DNA from: Sphagnum compactum
Taxonomy: Eukaryota; Bryophyta; Sphagnopsida; Sphagnales
Assembly (NCBI GenBank): GCA_965153455.1
Contig: OZ234495.1
Span: 25,912,875 to 25,976,874, forward strand
DNA: 64,000 nt
Direction of reading: 5' to 3'
Part shown: positions 11,015 to 22,829 of the stretch, in pieces
Position numbering within the stretch: position 1 is the first letter of the stretch
Layout: each line of letters opens with the position of its first letter
Position numbers and translations under genes: made by a program
The notes under the pieces: model-generated
The model's database searches: none
What the model saw: only the letters and a program-made list of their open reading frames with translations
Told to the model about the DNA's origin: nothing

Positions 11015-11980
11015 TATACATATGATCCGAGCATTACGCTCGCGATGCCTGAGGCTTGAGGCTCTTTAACCACCAAAAATACACAGTGGTGCTGAGGCTT
11101 TTTAGTGTAATGCTGAGGCTTTTTTTGTTTACTTTTTTCATTTTTTGTTATTTTTTGTTACTTTTTTTACTACTTGTAACTTTTTTAAATTACTTTTTAT
11201 TGTTGAAGGATTAGTGTTTGTTACTTTTTATTACTTTTTTTATTGTTTGTAACTTTCATAAATTATTTTTTTTACTGTTGAGAACGGCCAGGGGAATCAT
11301 TTAGTTATATTTCTTCATTGTTTAGGGGGAGAGGGTGCGCCTTGATTTTTTTTTATTATTGAAAGGGAGGGGGAGGGGGAGGGAGGTTGGTTTTTTCCCT
11401 TCATTTGAAATGTGGAAGGAGGAAGGGAAAGGGGTACATTGGGTTTTTCTGGAAATGTTTTTTTCATTGTGGAGAGGGTAGGGAGGGGAAGGGGGTAATT
11501 TGTTTACAAATTCATTATGGGACGGGGGGAAAGGGTGCACCTGGGGAAAGGGTGCACCTTGATTTTTTTTCTTCTTTTTTTTTTACTGTTGAGGGGGAGG
11601 GGGGTGGAGGGTAATGTTTTTTTTTTGCCTTCATTTGACATGTGGAAGGAGAAAGGGAAAGGGATTTTTTTTTTAAAATTTTGTTTTTTCATTGTGGAGT
11701 GGCTAGGGACAAGGGGAACATTTTTTTTTTAATATGTTGAAGGGGGATGGGAGGGAGTTTTTTTTTTTTCCTATGTTGAAAAGGGATGAGAGGGGTTTTT
11801 TTTTTTTTCTATGTTGAAAAGGGATGGGAGGGAGTTTTTTTTGGGTTTTTTTTCTATGTTGAAAAGGGATGAGAGGGGTTTTTTTGTGAGACAAGTTCAT
11901 AAGGGGGTTAGGGTTGGTTTAATTAATTAAATCTGAGCTAAAATAAAATAAACTTAATTAAACTAACCTAAACTTTGATA
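11015..11980 (+). mobile_element. Second copy of TATACATATGATC repeat, expanded
   Basis: It follows the copy at 4,350-4,870 word for word in outline: TATACATATGATC, a hairpin now built as GCAT-TACGCTCGCG-ATGC, TTAACCACCAAAAA, TTTTTTGTTACTTTTT and GGCCAGGGGAAT. After this point it is expanded by G-rich and T-rich minisatellite DNA before the TTAATTAAACTAACCTAAAC tail reappears near 11,945-11,970. No protein is encoded. Confidence 0.45.
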
Positions 11981-12480
11981 TCCAGGGCATGGCAATGTAC
12001 AATGGAGGGGGGAAAGGGGTTATTTTTTTTACAAATTGATTATGTGGGGAGGGGTCGGTTGAAACCCACCGGCCTGCAATAGACCTCATAGCAAAGACCA
12101 GACAAAGGGTGCACTTTGATTTTTTTTATTTTGTTCTTTTTTTGACTGTTGAGGGGGAGGGGTACATTGGGTTTGTCTGAAAAAGTTTTTTTCATTGTGG
12201 AGAGGGTAGGGAGGGGAAGGGGGTAATTTTTTTTACAAATTCATTATGGGACGGGGGAAAGGGTGCACCGGGGGAAAGGGTGCACCTTGATTTTTTTTCT
12301 TCTTTTTTTTTACTGTTGAGGGGGAGGGGGGTGGAGGTTAATGTTTTTTTTGCCTTCATTTGACATGTTGAAGGAAGAAGGGAAAGGGAAAGGGATGATT
12401 TTTTAAAAAAATTTGTTTTTTCATTGTGGAGTGGCGAGGGACAGGGGGAACTTGAAAGGGTTTTTTTTAATAAATATGTT
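11400..12480 (+). repeat. G-rich minisatellite with about 300-bp duplication
   Basis: The segment 11,429-11,730 (GGGGTACATTGGGTTT ... GGGTGCACCTTGATT ... GTGGAGTGGC) is repeated with small changes at about 12,163-12,450. Between them lie shorter repeats of TATGTTGAAAAGGGATG plus T runs (11,745-11,890). Plus-strand G-runs separated by T-runs keep several frames open on both strands, but the peptides are low-complexity and not credible genes. Confidence 0.7.
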
Positions 12481-12880
12481 GAAGGGGGATGGGAGGGAGT
12501 TTATTTTCTATGTTGTGCAGAAAGGGAGAATTCCACAACAAAGCGGTTGTGCAGAAAGCGACTCGTTGCCAAATAGAAAAATACATGAAAGAGAGAAGAA
12601 AAAACAGAGAGCTTTCTTTGATGAGCTTTTTGGTGAGCTTCTGTGATCTAGTGCTACTAAGTTTTTGCTGACACTGTTGTGTGCAAGAGTGTTTCAAAGC
12701 ATCCATATTTTTCTTTTATGATGGGCTGCTCACTTCGGCCTGTCATGAAAATCCGGAGGTCGTGGTGCTGAAACTTCACTTCCTTTCACCGAGAAGTTTG
12801 TTTGTTTTCAGTGTTTGAATCTGTCTGAGATTTATGATTTTTTTTTGGATCCAGAGCAGGGAGGAGGTTATGATTTGAAA
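12481..12880. other. Spacer upstream of the LRR array
   Basis: No NB-ARC or TIR motif is found here in either strand, so the LRR array that follows lacks its expected N-terminal partner. Short frames in both directions (12,413-12,706) are unremarkable. Confidence 0.4.
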
Positions 12881-13930
12881 TAACTACCTGAATCTATTGG
12901 TCAATTGGATGCACTCCAAAAGCTTGATTTGCATTGGTGCTCCAAGTTGAAAGAATTACCTTCATCTATTGGCCAATTAAATGTGTTCCAAAAGCTTGAT
13001 ATACATTAGTGTTCCAACTTGAAAGAATTACCTGAATCTATTGGTCAATTGAATGCACTCCAAGAGGTTAATTTGTATGGGTGTTGCAACTTGGAAAAAC
13101 TATCTGAATCTATTGGCCAATTGAATGCACTCGAAGAGCTTAATTTGCATGGGTGTTACGACTTGAAAGAACTACCTGAATCTATTGTCAATTGAATGCA
13201 CTCCAAAAGCTTGATTTACATTGGTGTTCCCAGTTGAAAGAATTACCTTCATCTATTGGCCAATTGAATGCACTCCAAGAGCTTAATTTGCATGAGTGTT
13301 GTAACTTGAAAGAACTTCCTGAATCTATTGGCCAATTGAATGCATTCCAAAAGCTTGATTTGAGTGGGTGTTGGAACTTCGAAGAACTACCTGAATCTAT
13401 TTGTCAATTAGATGCATTCCAAAAGTTTAATTTATCACAGTGTTTCGACTTTGAATATTTACCTTTATCTATCGACTATTTATCACAGTGTTTCGACTTT
13501 GAATATTCATCTTTATTAATCGGCTAATTGAATGCACTCTGTAAGCTTTATTTGTTTAGATGTTCCAACTTGAAAAAATTACCTGCATCTATTGGCCAAT
13601 TAAATGCACTCCAAAAGCTTTATTTGTGTTGATGTCCTCAGTTGAAATAACTACCTTCATCTATTAAGCAAGTGAATGCACTCCAAAAGCTTAATTTGAA
13701 TGGGTGTTTGTACTTGAAAAAACTACTTTCATGTAATGACCAATTGAATATGCACTATGAAATTATTTTTTATATGAGTGGTCCAAGTGGAAAGAACTAC
13801 CTTCAACTATTGGGCAATTGAATGCACTTTAAAAGTTTTTTTTATACGAATTTTCTAAATTGAAAAAACTACTTTCATCTACCAGCCAATTGAATGCACT
13901 CCAAGAGCTGTATTTGAATTGGTGTCAAGC
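12880..13930 (+). pseudogene. Leucine-rich repeat relic of a plant NLR gene
   Basis: About fourteen tandem 72-bp units encode 24-residue LRRs of the plant type, consensus LPESIGQLNALQKLDL then x-C-x-NLKE. The spacing is exact, with units starting at 12,884 and 12,956. In plants such LRRs with SIGxLxxL belong to TIR-NBS-LRR immune receptors, where they form the C-terminal sensing domain. Here the array is broken by stops (a TAG near 13,007), a one-base deletion near 13,187, an in-frame TAA near 13,525 and growing divergence toward 13,900. The longest intact frame covers only 111 codons (13,192-13,527). No nucleotide-binding domain lies upstream, so this is an isolated fragment. Confidence 0.8.
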
Positions 13931-13951
13931 TCTCAAGTGAAAGTGCACCCG

Positions 13952-16900
13952 ATGGAGGAGCGATATCTGCATATAGCCAGCGGCAACGCTCGACCCTTTG
14001 ACCCGTCAGTCTCTAATTTGCAAACCAGGCGATAACAACCTTAGAGGTACGATTCATACTGGTCGTGGTCCTACTCTCGCTATGGAAGGTCATGGCGAGG
14101 AGGAGGAGGATCAGCAAGTAGCTAAATCTGGCATTGACTTCTACTGGTTTATTGGCTTCTTCGTGATCGTGGGTACGCCAGATTTTCTTTCCTCTTCAGC
14201 TTCTCCCTCTTTGTTTTTGTTTTGGTGCTTCGTTTTAGGTCAAATATTTAAGGGTTCAAACCAGTCTTGTGAGGGTACTCGGTTTGTAGTGTTAGATTCT
14301 GGGGTTCAGGTTCTTGTGCCCTGGACTGGAGCCGGCACCCTTTTGTTGGAACTGGCACAAGAATGGGACCAGGGAACTAGCCTTTGTACAAGATCTGGAA
14401 CTGAAATCGAAACCACTGTTGAATACATGTTCAGGTTGTTTAGGTGGGCAAGTTCATTCTTTTTTGAAAATGTTGGCAAGTAGGCTGAACTTTATAATGA
14501 GGTATTAATTTTCATGTAGTTGTTGAACTCTGTACCTCTACAGACCCCTGTTTTGATTTGTTGTAAAACTTATAAAATCTGGCATTCCGGAGTGTGTGGT
14601 ATGTGCATGGAACCAGGCCTGGAGGTTCTTGAATTTGTCAAAACGTGTGCCAGAACCAGGACCATGGGCTTTAGAAAATGAAAGAACTAGATTCAAACCC
14701 ACACCCAGAGAAACCGGGACCAGAGGTTCTCTTTAAAAGGAAGAACCGCAAAATGCTGGTTCAAACTTGTTTGTGGATTGTTTTTGCTTGTTAGCTGAAA
14801 TTTGTACTTCAAAGAATGGGAAAGATAATTTCCACACCTTTCACACAGACTCATCATCCCATTTCAGTTCTGTCGTTATATCATTGTTGTTCTTTCCGCT
14901 GCTTGTAGATCTCCATTTTTATGGATGAATATGGCACCCACTGTGAGTCCACAGTGTCGCTCTGGATGCTTATCATCCTGTATGGATCTCCAGTCTTGGA
15001 GATGGGATTATTTTATTCGCGGGTCCTGAAGGCTAGTGCTTTGTTGGTGAAGGAGATCAAGGTTGGTGAGCATTTGCCAATTGCTTATGAATCCAATGCA
15101 CATGTGCCATGTTTGCGTCCGTTTTGTGCTCAGAGTTGGGGTTTGGAAATGGTTCAGTCGCTGGGGGTTCATAATGTGGGACCGTCGTGCTGAGTATCAT
15201 CATCGGTATGGTGCTTTTTTGTGTGTGAGGGTTCAGGTTCAGAATCTTGGAGAGCCGGGTCCAGTTGTGACTTCATTTGCAAAGCATCCAGGTTATGGTC
15301 ATACATTCATTTCAGATGAAAAATTTGATGTGACAGTCAATCCACAGTTCCATCAGGCATGTATCTCTCTGCCCTAGTTTCTGTTTGGATTTTGTGTTGG
15401 ACTCTCCTACTTTTCTTATATGAGGGCGGGGAATTGAAGTCACTTTGCATCCATCTGATTTTTAGCAGAATCTGATGTGGTAGTTCTTTTTAATTATCTG
15501 CAGTGATATGGATTCTGGCTGAACAAAGGCTCATCTTTTACTCTCATATACAATGTGAAAGAATCTCACGAAGATAGCCTGGTGGTAGCAATTGTCAGAG
15601 GTGAAAAGGCTGTTATCTTCTTTGAGTTTGTTTGAAGGCAGAGCATTCAGTCATGGTACCCATGCACAGGGCTGGTTGATAGTCAAATTGTAGATGCAGC
15701 TGCGGAGAACTCCAATGACAAGGTATATCTCCTGTGAAAAATTCATGTCATCTATTATTTACAAATGAATGCCATTTGGTTTACTGTTGGAGGTGAAGAT
15801 AGCTATCAGGAATGGACAAAGTATCCAAGTAACGCTCAATTAGTATCAGCATGGAAACTGATTTATGGCAAGACATTCGTTCAGGAAGTCTCCTAGAGCA
15901 CATCAGATGAAGTTGTATATGTTTTTTCAGCTAATTGCCAATCTTCTTTGTATGACTGGACCTCAGGTTTGGTGGGTTGGGAGTCTTTCATCAAACTTCT
16001 GTGCTTACATGCCTATTCCCTCTATGCACCATGCAGGAAGAGGTTCATTAAATTTTACAGTGACAGAATTTGATGACTACTATGTTGCTTTTGGGAACTT
16101 GAATGTTCATGAAATGAAGGTGGGTGGTTCTACTGCCTATTCATTTCGTATACAAGTTTACATGAGTGTGAACAAGTCTACCTGAGAGTTAACTCATTTG
16201 ATCTGCTTTGCAACGTTGCATACAAGTCTCAATTGAGATGCTGGTTGACAGAGGAGAGGCATACCTGCTGGCTGGGGTATTTTTTCAGAACAAGAGTAAC
16301 CTATATCTGTACTTAGCTCATCAATATTGTGGTTATTTTTGTGCCAGACTTCCTTCTGCTTGAAGATGCATTGCATGATTTATTCTGTTCAAGATGCGGA
16401 ATCTAAATGTTCACTGGTGAATGGAAACGTTTGCCGGGTGCCTCTGTCATTGTCCAAAACCAAGTGGGTGTTAATATCTGCGTCTGACAAGAAGCAGATA
16501 TTTGAACCCTGAGTACATATCTGAGTTTTTGATGAACAAATATAATGTTTCGACGAGAACAACAAGTCTGTCTTGCAGTTGTTTGAAGTTTTCCTTATTG
16601 GGTGGTCTGTCCAATCATGGATTTCTGCATAACAGGATGTAAAACTGCATTTATGAGTAAGGGCATTCTTATTCTGGCAGGCTATATCTGTGAATTTTAT
16701 ATATGCTGTGACCGGCCTGCCCCTACTAAAGCCTTGGAGTTGGGGTTTGGAAGGGGGAAGTCTCATATATACCACACTGGATTACGTTCTTCATATTGTG
16801 GAGTACGTTGTTTTTCCCATCCTGGACCTGAGGGAAATGCTATGGTTTGCACTACTCAGTTTTTATGGATTCAAGTTCTTCAATGATATTTTGATGACAA

Positions 16901-17596
16901 TCCTGAAATTTCCCCATTGGAGACGTTTGAAGCCAGTAATTTGATTTCAACTGGGTCGAATTTGCAGGTGTAATAGGCTTGGACTACTAGGTACGGAGGC
17001 ACGTAAACAACGCAGGCAAGTTGCCACAAGTCAAGAAGAGGTGGTTCCTCTCACCTCTGTAGAAGGAAATGAAAGCCTTGAAAGTTTGGCAAGAGGGAGC
17101 CAGTCTGGTGACTTTTCACCAGCTTTAGGATCTGAAAAGTTTCAAGGCGGACATGGAGAGCAATCTTTGGAGCAGCTGTGCACGGTGTGCTTGGATGCAC
17201 CTAAGGACAGTTTCTTTGATCATTGGGGCCATCGCTGCACCTGTTACTCCTGTGGCATGAGGTACCTACACATCATCCAATGGCAACAAATGATTCCTTT
17301 TGCAGATGTTCTAGTTGTTTGCTGGTGGGGTTTTAAGCAGCTAGGACATGGGTAGTTGTTCAGCTGCAATTTTGCCCATGGCTCGCAGTGCATGTTGTGT
17401 ACTGTGATCAGAAATAATCTGGACCAGTGCTGTAGCACAAGGACAGTTTGTTTCTCTGTAAGTTTTCTGTTTGGAGCTTGTGGGCTGACTATGAAACCAT
17501 AATGGCTTGAATTGCAGGATACAAAATGGAGACATTGCAAGACGTCCCATTTGCCAGGAAAATGTGCTTGCTGTCGGTAGGATTTATGACTCATAA
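13952..17596 (+). pseudogene. APD-like RING E3 ubiquitin ligase, decayed
   Basis: Several exon-like blocks in order match the plant ABERRANT POLLEN DEVELOPMENT (APD) family. An acidic start and a membrane segment (14,082 on, FYWFIGFFVIV) come first. Then FYSRVLKASALLVKEIKVGE appears at 15,000-15,070, LNKGSSFTLIYNVK near 15,520, and FTVTEFDDYYVAFGNLN near 16,060-16,105. A C-terminal RING (CTVCLDAPKD...) starts near 17,180. The RING is split by a GT-AG intron (17,262-17,517) and resumes as RRPICQENVLAVGRIYDS before a TAA at 17,594. Known APD proteins are endomembrane RING ligases. Two of the eight expected zinc ligands look lost: the first Cys of the CGH motif reads Trp, and the Cys of the final CPxC motif reads Arg. 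The upstream blocks need frame changes. Together these favour a pseudogene. Confidence 0.65.
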
Positions 17597-18322
17597 ACCC
17601 TTAGAAGCAACAATCTGGCTCTGGAGCAATCTTCCTTGAAAATTGCTACTGTTTTGAGTGTAAAGCATCTGAACGAGAAAATTGCTGAGTTGGTCACTAA
17701 GGCATGCGCTTTTTCCGGTTCCGTGAGTGACAATAAGCAAACCATGGTCATCTTCTGAAGTGGACAATGAAAAGGTGTGTCATTGCAGTGTAGATATTAT
17801 CAATTTCTCCTATCGCTTCTAATTATCCTGAAGCATTTTGCAGTGAACGCTATGCTGAAAAACAATCTTAGACACTGGTAAATGCAACGATGTGTAAGAT
17901 TGTTGCAACAACTTCTAAATCTGTACAACTTCAGGATTTGCCACCCCAGATAGACAGGCTGTTTGTGTAATCTGTGTCCTATGGTGAATCTGAACTCGTG
18001 TACTTGGGGATGCACCATTTGTGACTTGTGATCTGCAATTTGTATGATTGAGGTTTAGAGTTCCAAGGGGCATCAAGAGGAAATATCAACTTTGTGCGGA
18101 AATTGAAATATGTCAGAACATGTGGACATTAAGTTGAATGCTGTTTTGGAGGGTGCATTATTAGGGGATGAGCATTTCTTTAGATGAAACACTTTGTCAT
18201 GTAACAGTATGGTGGACGTGTCTTTTCATTTTACAAAATGGTTGGCCCTGTTTTTTAAATTTTGGATGTGCTTTACATTGGGCAACACCCACGGAGCAGG
18301 GGCATAACTGAAATCAGAACAG
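17597..18322. other. Spacer downstream of the RING relic
   Basis: A short plus-strand frame directly after the stop reads LNEKIAELVTKACAFSGS (near 17,670-17,730) and looks protein-like, but it is isolated and I do not recognise it. The rest shows nothing I can name. Confidence 0.35.
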
Positions 18323-18368
18323 CACCTCAGGAGGGTCCTTATTTCAGTAAGGACCCACTCCTGGGGTG
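18323..18368. other. Strong imperfect hairpin
   Basis: The arms CACCTCAGGAGGGTCCTTA and TAAGGACCCACTCCTGGGGTG pair around the loop TTTCAG, with the inner eight base pairs perfect and a two-base bulge further out. It could be the core of a small inverted-repeat element or a foldback RNA. Nothing else supports either reading. Confidence 0.6.
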
Positions 18369-18875
18369 TTAACCCTACACATGAAGTAGGAGCAGAAAAT
18401 TTCTAGTGTATCTGGAGGACACATTATTTGGCAGAATTTCTCATTGGCAAGTGGGCATTTCAAAAAAATCCCCTTCGTACCTGGTGGGTTTCCTGTCATA
18501 TGTGCTGAGTATCATAGGAAAAGAAATGAAAACTAATTTTCTGCCTGGGCGGTGCATCAGAACGCCCTCAGAACAAGGTCTTACCCCGAAGAACACACAC
18601 TGGGCAAAGCCGGCTATTTCAGGGAGAATGCCTCACGTGGATGGCATGACCCCACTCTACCTTGTGATATTAAAGTTATTCCTAAAGTCAGGAAAAGACG
18701 GTACTGGAATACCCCCTGTTTCACTATTCACCGGGCACACCCTCCCATGCTGTGGCCACTCATCGCCAGGCCGTGGGACCAAGCATAGTACCCGTACCTG
18801 GTATAATTATACCGTGATCAAACCAGCATCTTTATTGGTACTAACTTACAAAAATCACTTTGTGTATGTTTTTAA

Positions 18876-18913
18876 CTAGTTTGAACCCCGTGCCTGATGC
18901 ACAGGTGTGTGTA
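18876..18913 (-). mobile_element. Helitron 3' end, minus strand
   Basis: Read on the minus strand the sequence is a GC hairpin (CTGTGCATCAGGCACGG), then GGTTCAAA and CTAG, followed by T. That is the Helitron 3' signature of a hairpin about ten bases before CTRR with an A^T target. The 5' TC end of this element, expected at a higher coordinate, was not identified. Confidence 0.6.
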
Positions 18914-19009
18914 TTTGGCGCTATATATTACAAAATGATGCGGACTGATGTTGGTGTCCCAGTTACTTCCTTTTGTAAAATTTCATTCCCAGTTAAGCAT
19001 TTGATGGCC

Positions 19010-20045
19010 TATTATTGCCAAAGTGGTCGTTCTCGCACCCTAATCGCCTGACTTTATGGGGAACTTTAGTATCTTTTGCCCTTTGCATTGAAGGGATGTG
19101 TTATTTGCAGCCTTTCATTTTTTGTGCGCGTATTTGACAAAGATTTTTATTAAAAAATATCAACTACTAAAACTTATTGAAGTAATGAACCTTTTCTAAT
19201 TCCAATAATTTAACATGAATGCAGTTTATTTTTTAAAAAATCCAGTATGAATCCATTTTTGCCCAAAAATAGGGATAAGCTTTATTGTGTTCGATGCCAC
19301 TCCATAAAGATGCCAAGCTGCTAGGCTGATTTATTTCCACAATACAACTCACCCCAATGGATTGAAGGTTCTCAATTCATTATGCTACACCTACGAGATT
19401 TCACCCCACTTTGCTTTGAAATTCCATAATCACAATATTGTTTTTTGCTAGAAGAATAAGGCCTTTAGTCAAAGCTCAACCATAGTATGTATATTGAATG
19501 ATAAACAATACATTTGATGTGGAACAATAAGCATATAAGCATTCCACACATACTAACAATCACACTTTTTACATGAATTGAAGCAATTCACCTCTTCACT
19601 AATGAAAACATAAATTTTTGAAGCTGAAAACTTAATGCAAATGTTTTACACCAAATTCTTGTAAATTTTCTCTTTGTTTATACAATTTAGAAATAAGCAT
19701 TTGAACTTAGGGCTATAAAAGCAATGACAACCCCAGGTGTATTCATGGCAGAACAATTGCAGCAATTCTATTGTCATGGACTTGACCAGAAACTAAGCTC
19801 ACATGAGAAACAAGCAGGCACCAAACTGAACTACATAATTGAAGCACACACCATGAGAGACTTACCATGTACCATTGCATGGCCAGAAAACCAGTAACAA
19901 CTTGTAATTTGCTTGAGCCTTTGAGGAGCCATGTGGTGGAACCAGCAGTAGGCATGTTTCTTTGCTTCATCCACATTTGAGTACCGCTTATACATGCTCA
20001 CTGTTTGTCTATTGCTTTGCACAACATGCATTTCTTCCATGTAAA
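19010..20045. repeat. Duplicated 1-kb segment, copy A
   Basis: This closely matches 38,863-39,893 over its whole length, with scattered substitutions and small indels. It contains the last part of a DUF604 exon plus the DNA downstream of it. Similarity ends abruptly on the right at CCATGTAAA and on the left near CTATTAT. Confidence 0.85.
19866..20040 (-). pseudogene. DUF604 (GT31-like) exon fragment, copy A
   Basis: The minus-strand frame reads YMEEMHVVQSNRQTVSMYKR and then AKKHAYCWFHHMAPQRLKQI, matching the C-terminal part of the exon in copy B (39,714-40,271). It ends at the same consensus GTAAGT donor. Copy A has CAA where copy B has a stop (SNR-Q-TVS), but carries an extra T near 19,903 that shifts the frame after QIT. 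Only the 3' part of the exon is present, because the duplication breaks at 20,045. It cannot encode a working glycosyltransferase. Confidence 0.7.
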
Positions 20046-20099
20046 CAACACTAGAGCCTTTTAGTTTACACAACATTATTCTTAAATAATTAGATAAAA

Positions 20100-22010
20100 T
20101 ACATAAACTAAATAAATAAATAATAAATAGATTAGGTAAATATGTATGTTATTAAGTTAAAATAAGAAAATTAGTAATAGTTAATTAATAATTACAACCA
20201 TATTATAAATCCTTGAATCATATAAAATATCAAGATAATTATAATGTACTATATTGTTGATTTATAATTACAACCAAATTGTTACTAATCTTTACAAATT
20301 TGACCTAATTCATTGTATATGATCAACATGTATTTATAATAATTAATATTTACCTATTTGATTACACATTCATTAGTGTATTTTAGGTAAATAATTAGTT
20401 CACCAATTAATAATTTATCATATGTATATATATGGCCTATCTTAGCCTATACAACTAAGTTACCTATATGCTAAAATACATGTAAATATGTGGAATATAG
20501 GTAGGGTATGTATAAATAGATACACCTACAAATAAGCTAATTGTATTTAGGTTCTTTAACCACATACTTACATTACATAAGTTAAATAGTAGGTGGCTAA
20601 TTTAACTTAGGAAAAAATAATTATGGAAAAATTATGATTGGTAAAATAATAATGTATAAACCAACAACTTAAGTAATTATGGAAAATTTAAGGATTATTA
20701 AATTAATAATGGCTAAACCAACTAAAATTAAAAATAATTATGGAAAAATAACCATGATTAAACTAATTATGGTTCAATTAACCTTAAGTAAAATAAATAT
20801 GTTGAAACTAGCCATGAATAAAGTAAATAAGGCTAAGCTAATCAATGAATAAATTTTTTAAAGTTAAACCAATCATGGCCAAACTAGAAATGGTTAAAAC
20901 TAACCATGAGTAAAATAAATATGGCTAGATTAACCATAAGAAAAATAAATATGGCCAAACTAACCAATGAATAAATATTTTATGGCTACACCAACCATGG
21001 CTAAATTAGAAATGATCAAACTAACTACTGGATGAATATTTTATGGTTCAATTAGAATTAGTTGAACTAACCATGATTAAAATAAATATGAATGAAATAA
21101 TTATGGCTAAAATCAAAATGGTTAAAACATTTATGAAAAAATTAACCATGGCTAAATTATAAATGGTTAACTAACCATGAATAAATAAATTTGGCTAAAC
21201 TAACCATTAATAAATTTAATATGGTTAAAGTAAATAATGAATAAATATTTTATAGAAAAAATAATTATGCAAAAAAATAATTATGGCTGAAATAAACATG
21301 AATGAAATAATTATGGCTAAAATTAAAATGGTTAAAATAATTAAGGAAAAATTAAACCATGGTTAAACTAAAAATGGTTCAATTAACCATGAATAAAAAC
21401 AATTGGCTAAATTAACGACTAATAAAGTTAATATGTTTAAACTAAGTAATGACTCAATATTTTATAGCAAAACCAACCATGGTTGAACTAACCACGAGTA
21501 AAATAATTATGGCTAAAATTAAAAATTAAAATAATATGGCAAAATCAACTATGGTTAAATTAACAATAGTTTTAAATTATATATATATATTATGGTTAAG
21601 TTTATTAGGGTAAAACAATAATATATTATAAATAACTATAATTAATTAGTTATGTTTATAATAACCATGGTTAAATTATTTATGGCTAGACTAGCCATAA
21701 TTAAACTAAATATGGTCAAAAAATGATGAAATAATTGGATATGGATAAATGAATAATGGTTAAATTAAATATGGCTAAACTCACCATGGTTAAAACATAT
21801 ATAATTAAACAAATTATGATTAATTGAACATGATTAAATCGACCATGGTTAGATTAATTATGGTTAGTTTTATTTTAATTAGTAGGTAGTTGAACTATGA
21901 TTAATTTCAATATAGTTAGTTTAACCATAGTTAGATAAACCATATACATATAATTAGTTTCATCATAATTAATTTGGTCATGACTCACTTAGTTATGATT
22001 AGTTAACTTT
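20100..22010. repeat. AT-rich satellite-like array of TAACCATGGTTA words
   Basis: From about 20,580 to 21,960 the sequence is made almost entirely of degenerate copies of AACTAACCATGAATAAA, AATTATGGCTAAA and ATGGTTAAA. Unit length is variable, near 40 bp. The words TAACCAT and ATGGTTA are inverted with respect to each other, and CCATGG palindromes recur, so many short hairpins are possible. No coding capacity is seen. The flank 20,046-20,580 is A/T-rich without clear units. Confidence 0.65.
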
Positions 22011-22569
22011 TAAATTTTCCAACTTCTTTTTAATTGGTCAAACATTACATATCTTATATATAAACTAGTGTGAACCCGGTGCATAATGCACCCGTCGACC
22101 CCCCCCCCCCCCCCCCCCGCCCTCCTTCACATTTTCCAGTCTGATTCTTTAACCCGTTGATCGCCCCCCATTCCCCTGTTCCACCATTTAGGTCAATCAT
22201 CTAATCTTGAATTTATATAGTGGGTACCTGTGACGTTCGGACACAGCTCGCCCGTGCCCGTGCCCAGTTCGTGCCCAGTTCTCATTTTGACACACCACAT
22301 AGCACATGTAAAAGTTGTTCAGTAGAAAGTAACTTAGGTAAATTAGGTTACGAAAGGTAACTTCAAAAAGGTAAATCCAGATAGACGCAGAGACCAAGTG
22401 AGCCGGGCCGGTTCTGCCCAGCCACGGACGGACGCAGTTTCTTTCATTCTAATCTGATTTCCCAGTGTCAGCAGGAATGGTCCGTCCGTTCGTCCGTCGA
22501 GCTCCGACCTTGCCATTTACATTATAAAAGTTATATTGAGGCAAAAGAAGAACATTGGTCCCGAGCCTT

Positions 22570-22790
22570 GCAAATTGGCTTCCCAAATTTTTTCAACCAA
22601 TAGGAGACCATAAAGTTCAACATTTATTGTAACTTGGGGCAGATTGAAAATATTTTTCTAGTTCGGCCCCTTGACTCCTAGTGTAAAGCCCTTGGTGCTG
22701 ATTTCAACTTTTGCTCCACTAAGAATGCTTGATTTGAGTTGAACATTGGCCTTGACTCCTAGTGTAAAGTGGGCCCTGAAAATTAAATTT
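22570..22790 (-). repeat. Dispersed repeat, inverted partner of 42,180-42,420
   Basis: The reverse complement matches 42,180-42,420 through GCCCACTTTACACTAGG, TGTTCAACTCAAATCA, GCAAAAGTTGAAATCAGC, ATCTGCCCCAAGTTAC and AATTTGGGAAGC. The copies sit in opposite orientation about 19.5 kb apart. The short string CTAGGAGTCAAGG occurs twice within this copy. Confidence 0.75.
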
Positions 22791-22829
22791 GGATGAATGT
22801 CGGTTGGATGAAGGAGGGGGGGGGGGGGG

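Noticed and set aside
18406-18879. 157-codon plus-strand frame ending in a Helitron 3' end
   Set aside because: No family features, overlaps another open frame, and its last codons are the terminal hairpin of a minus-strand Helitron.
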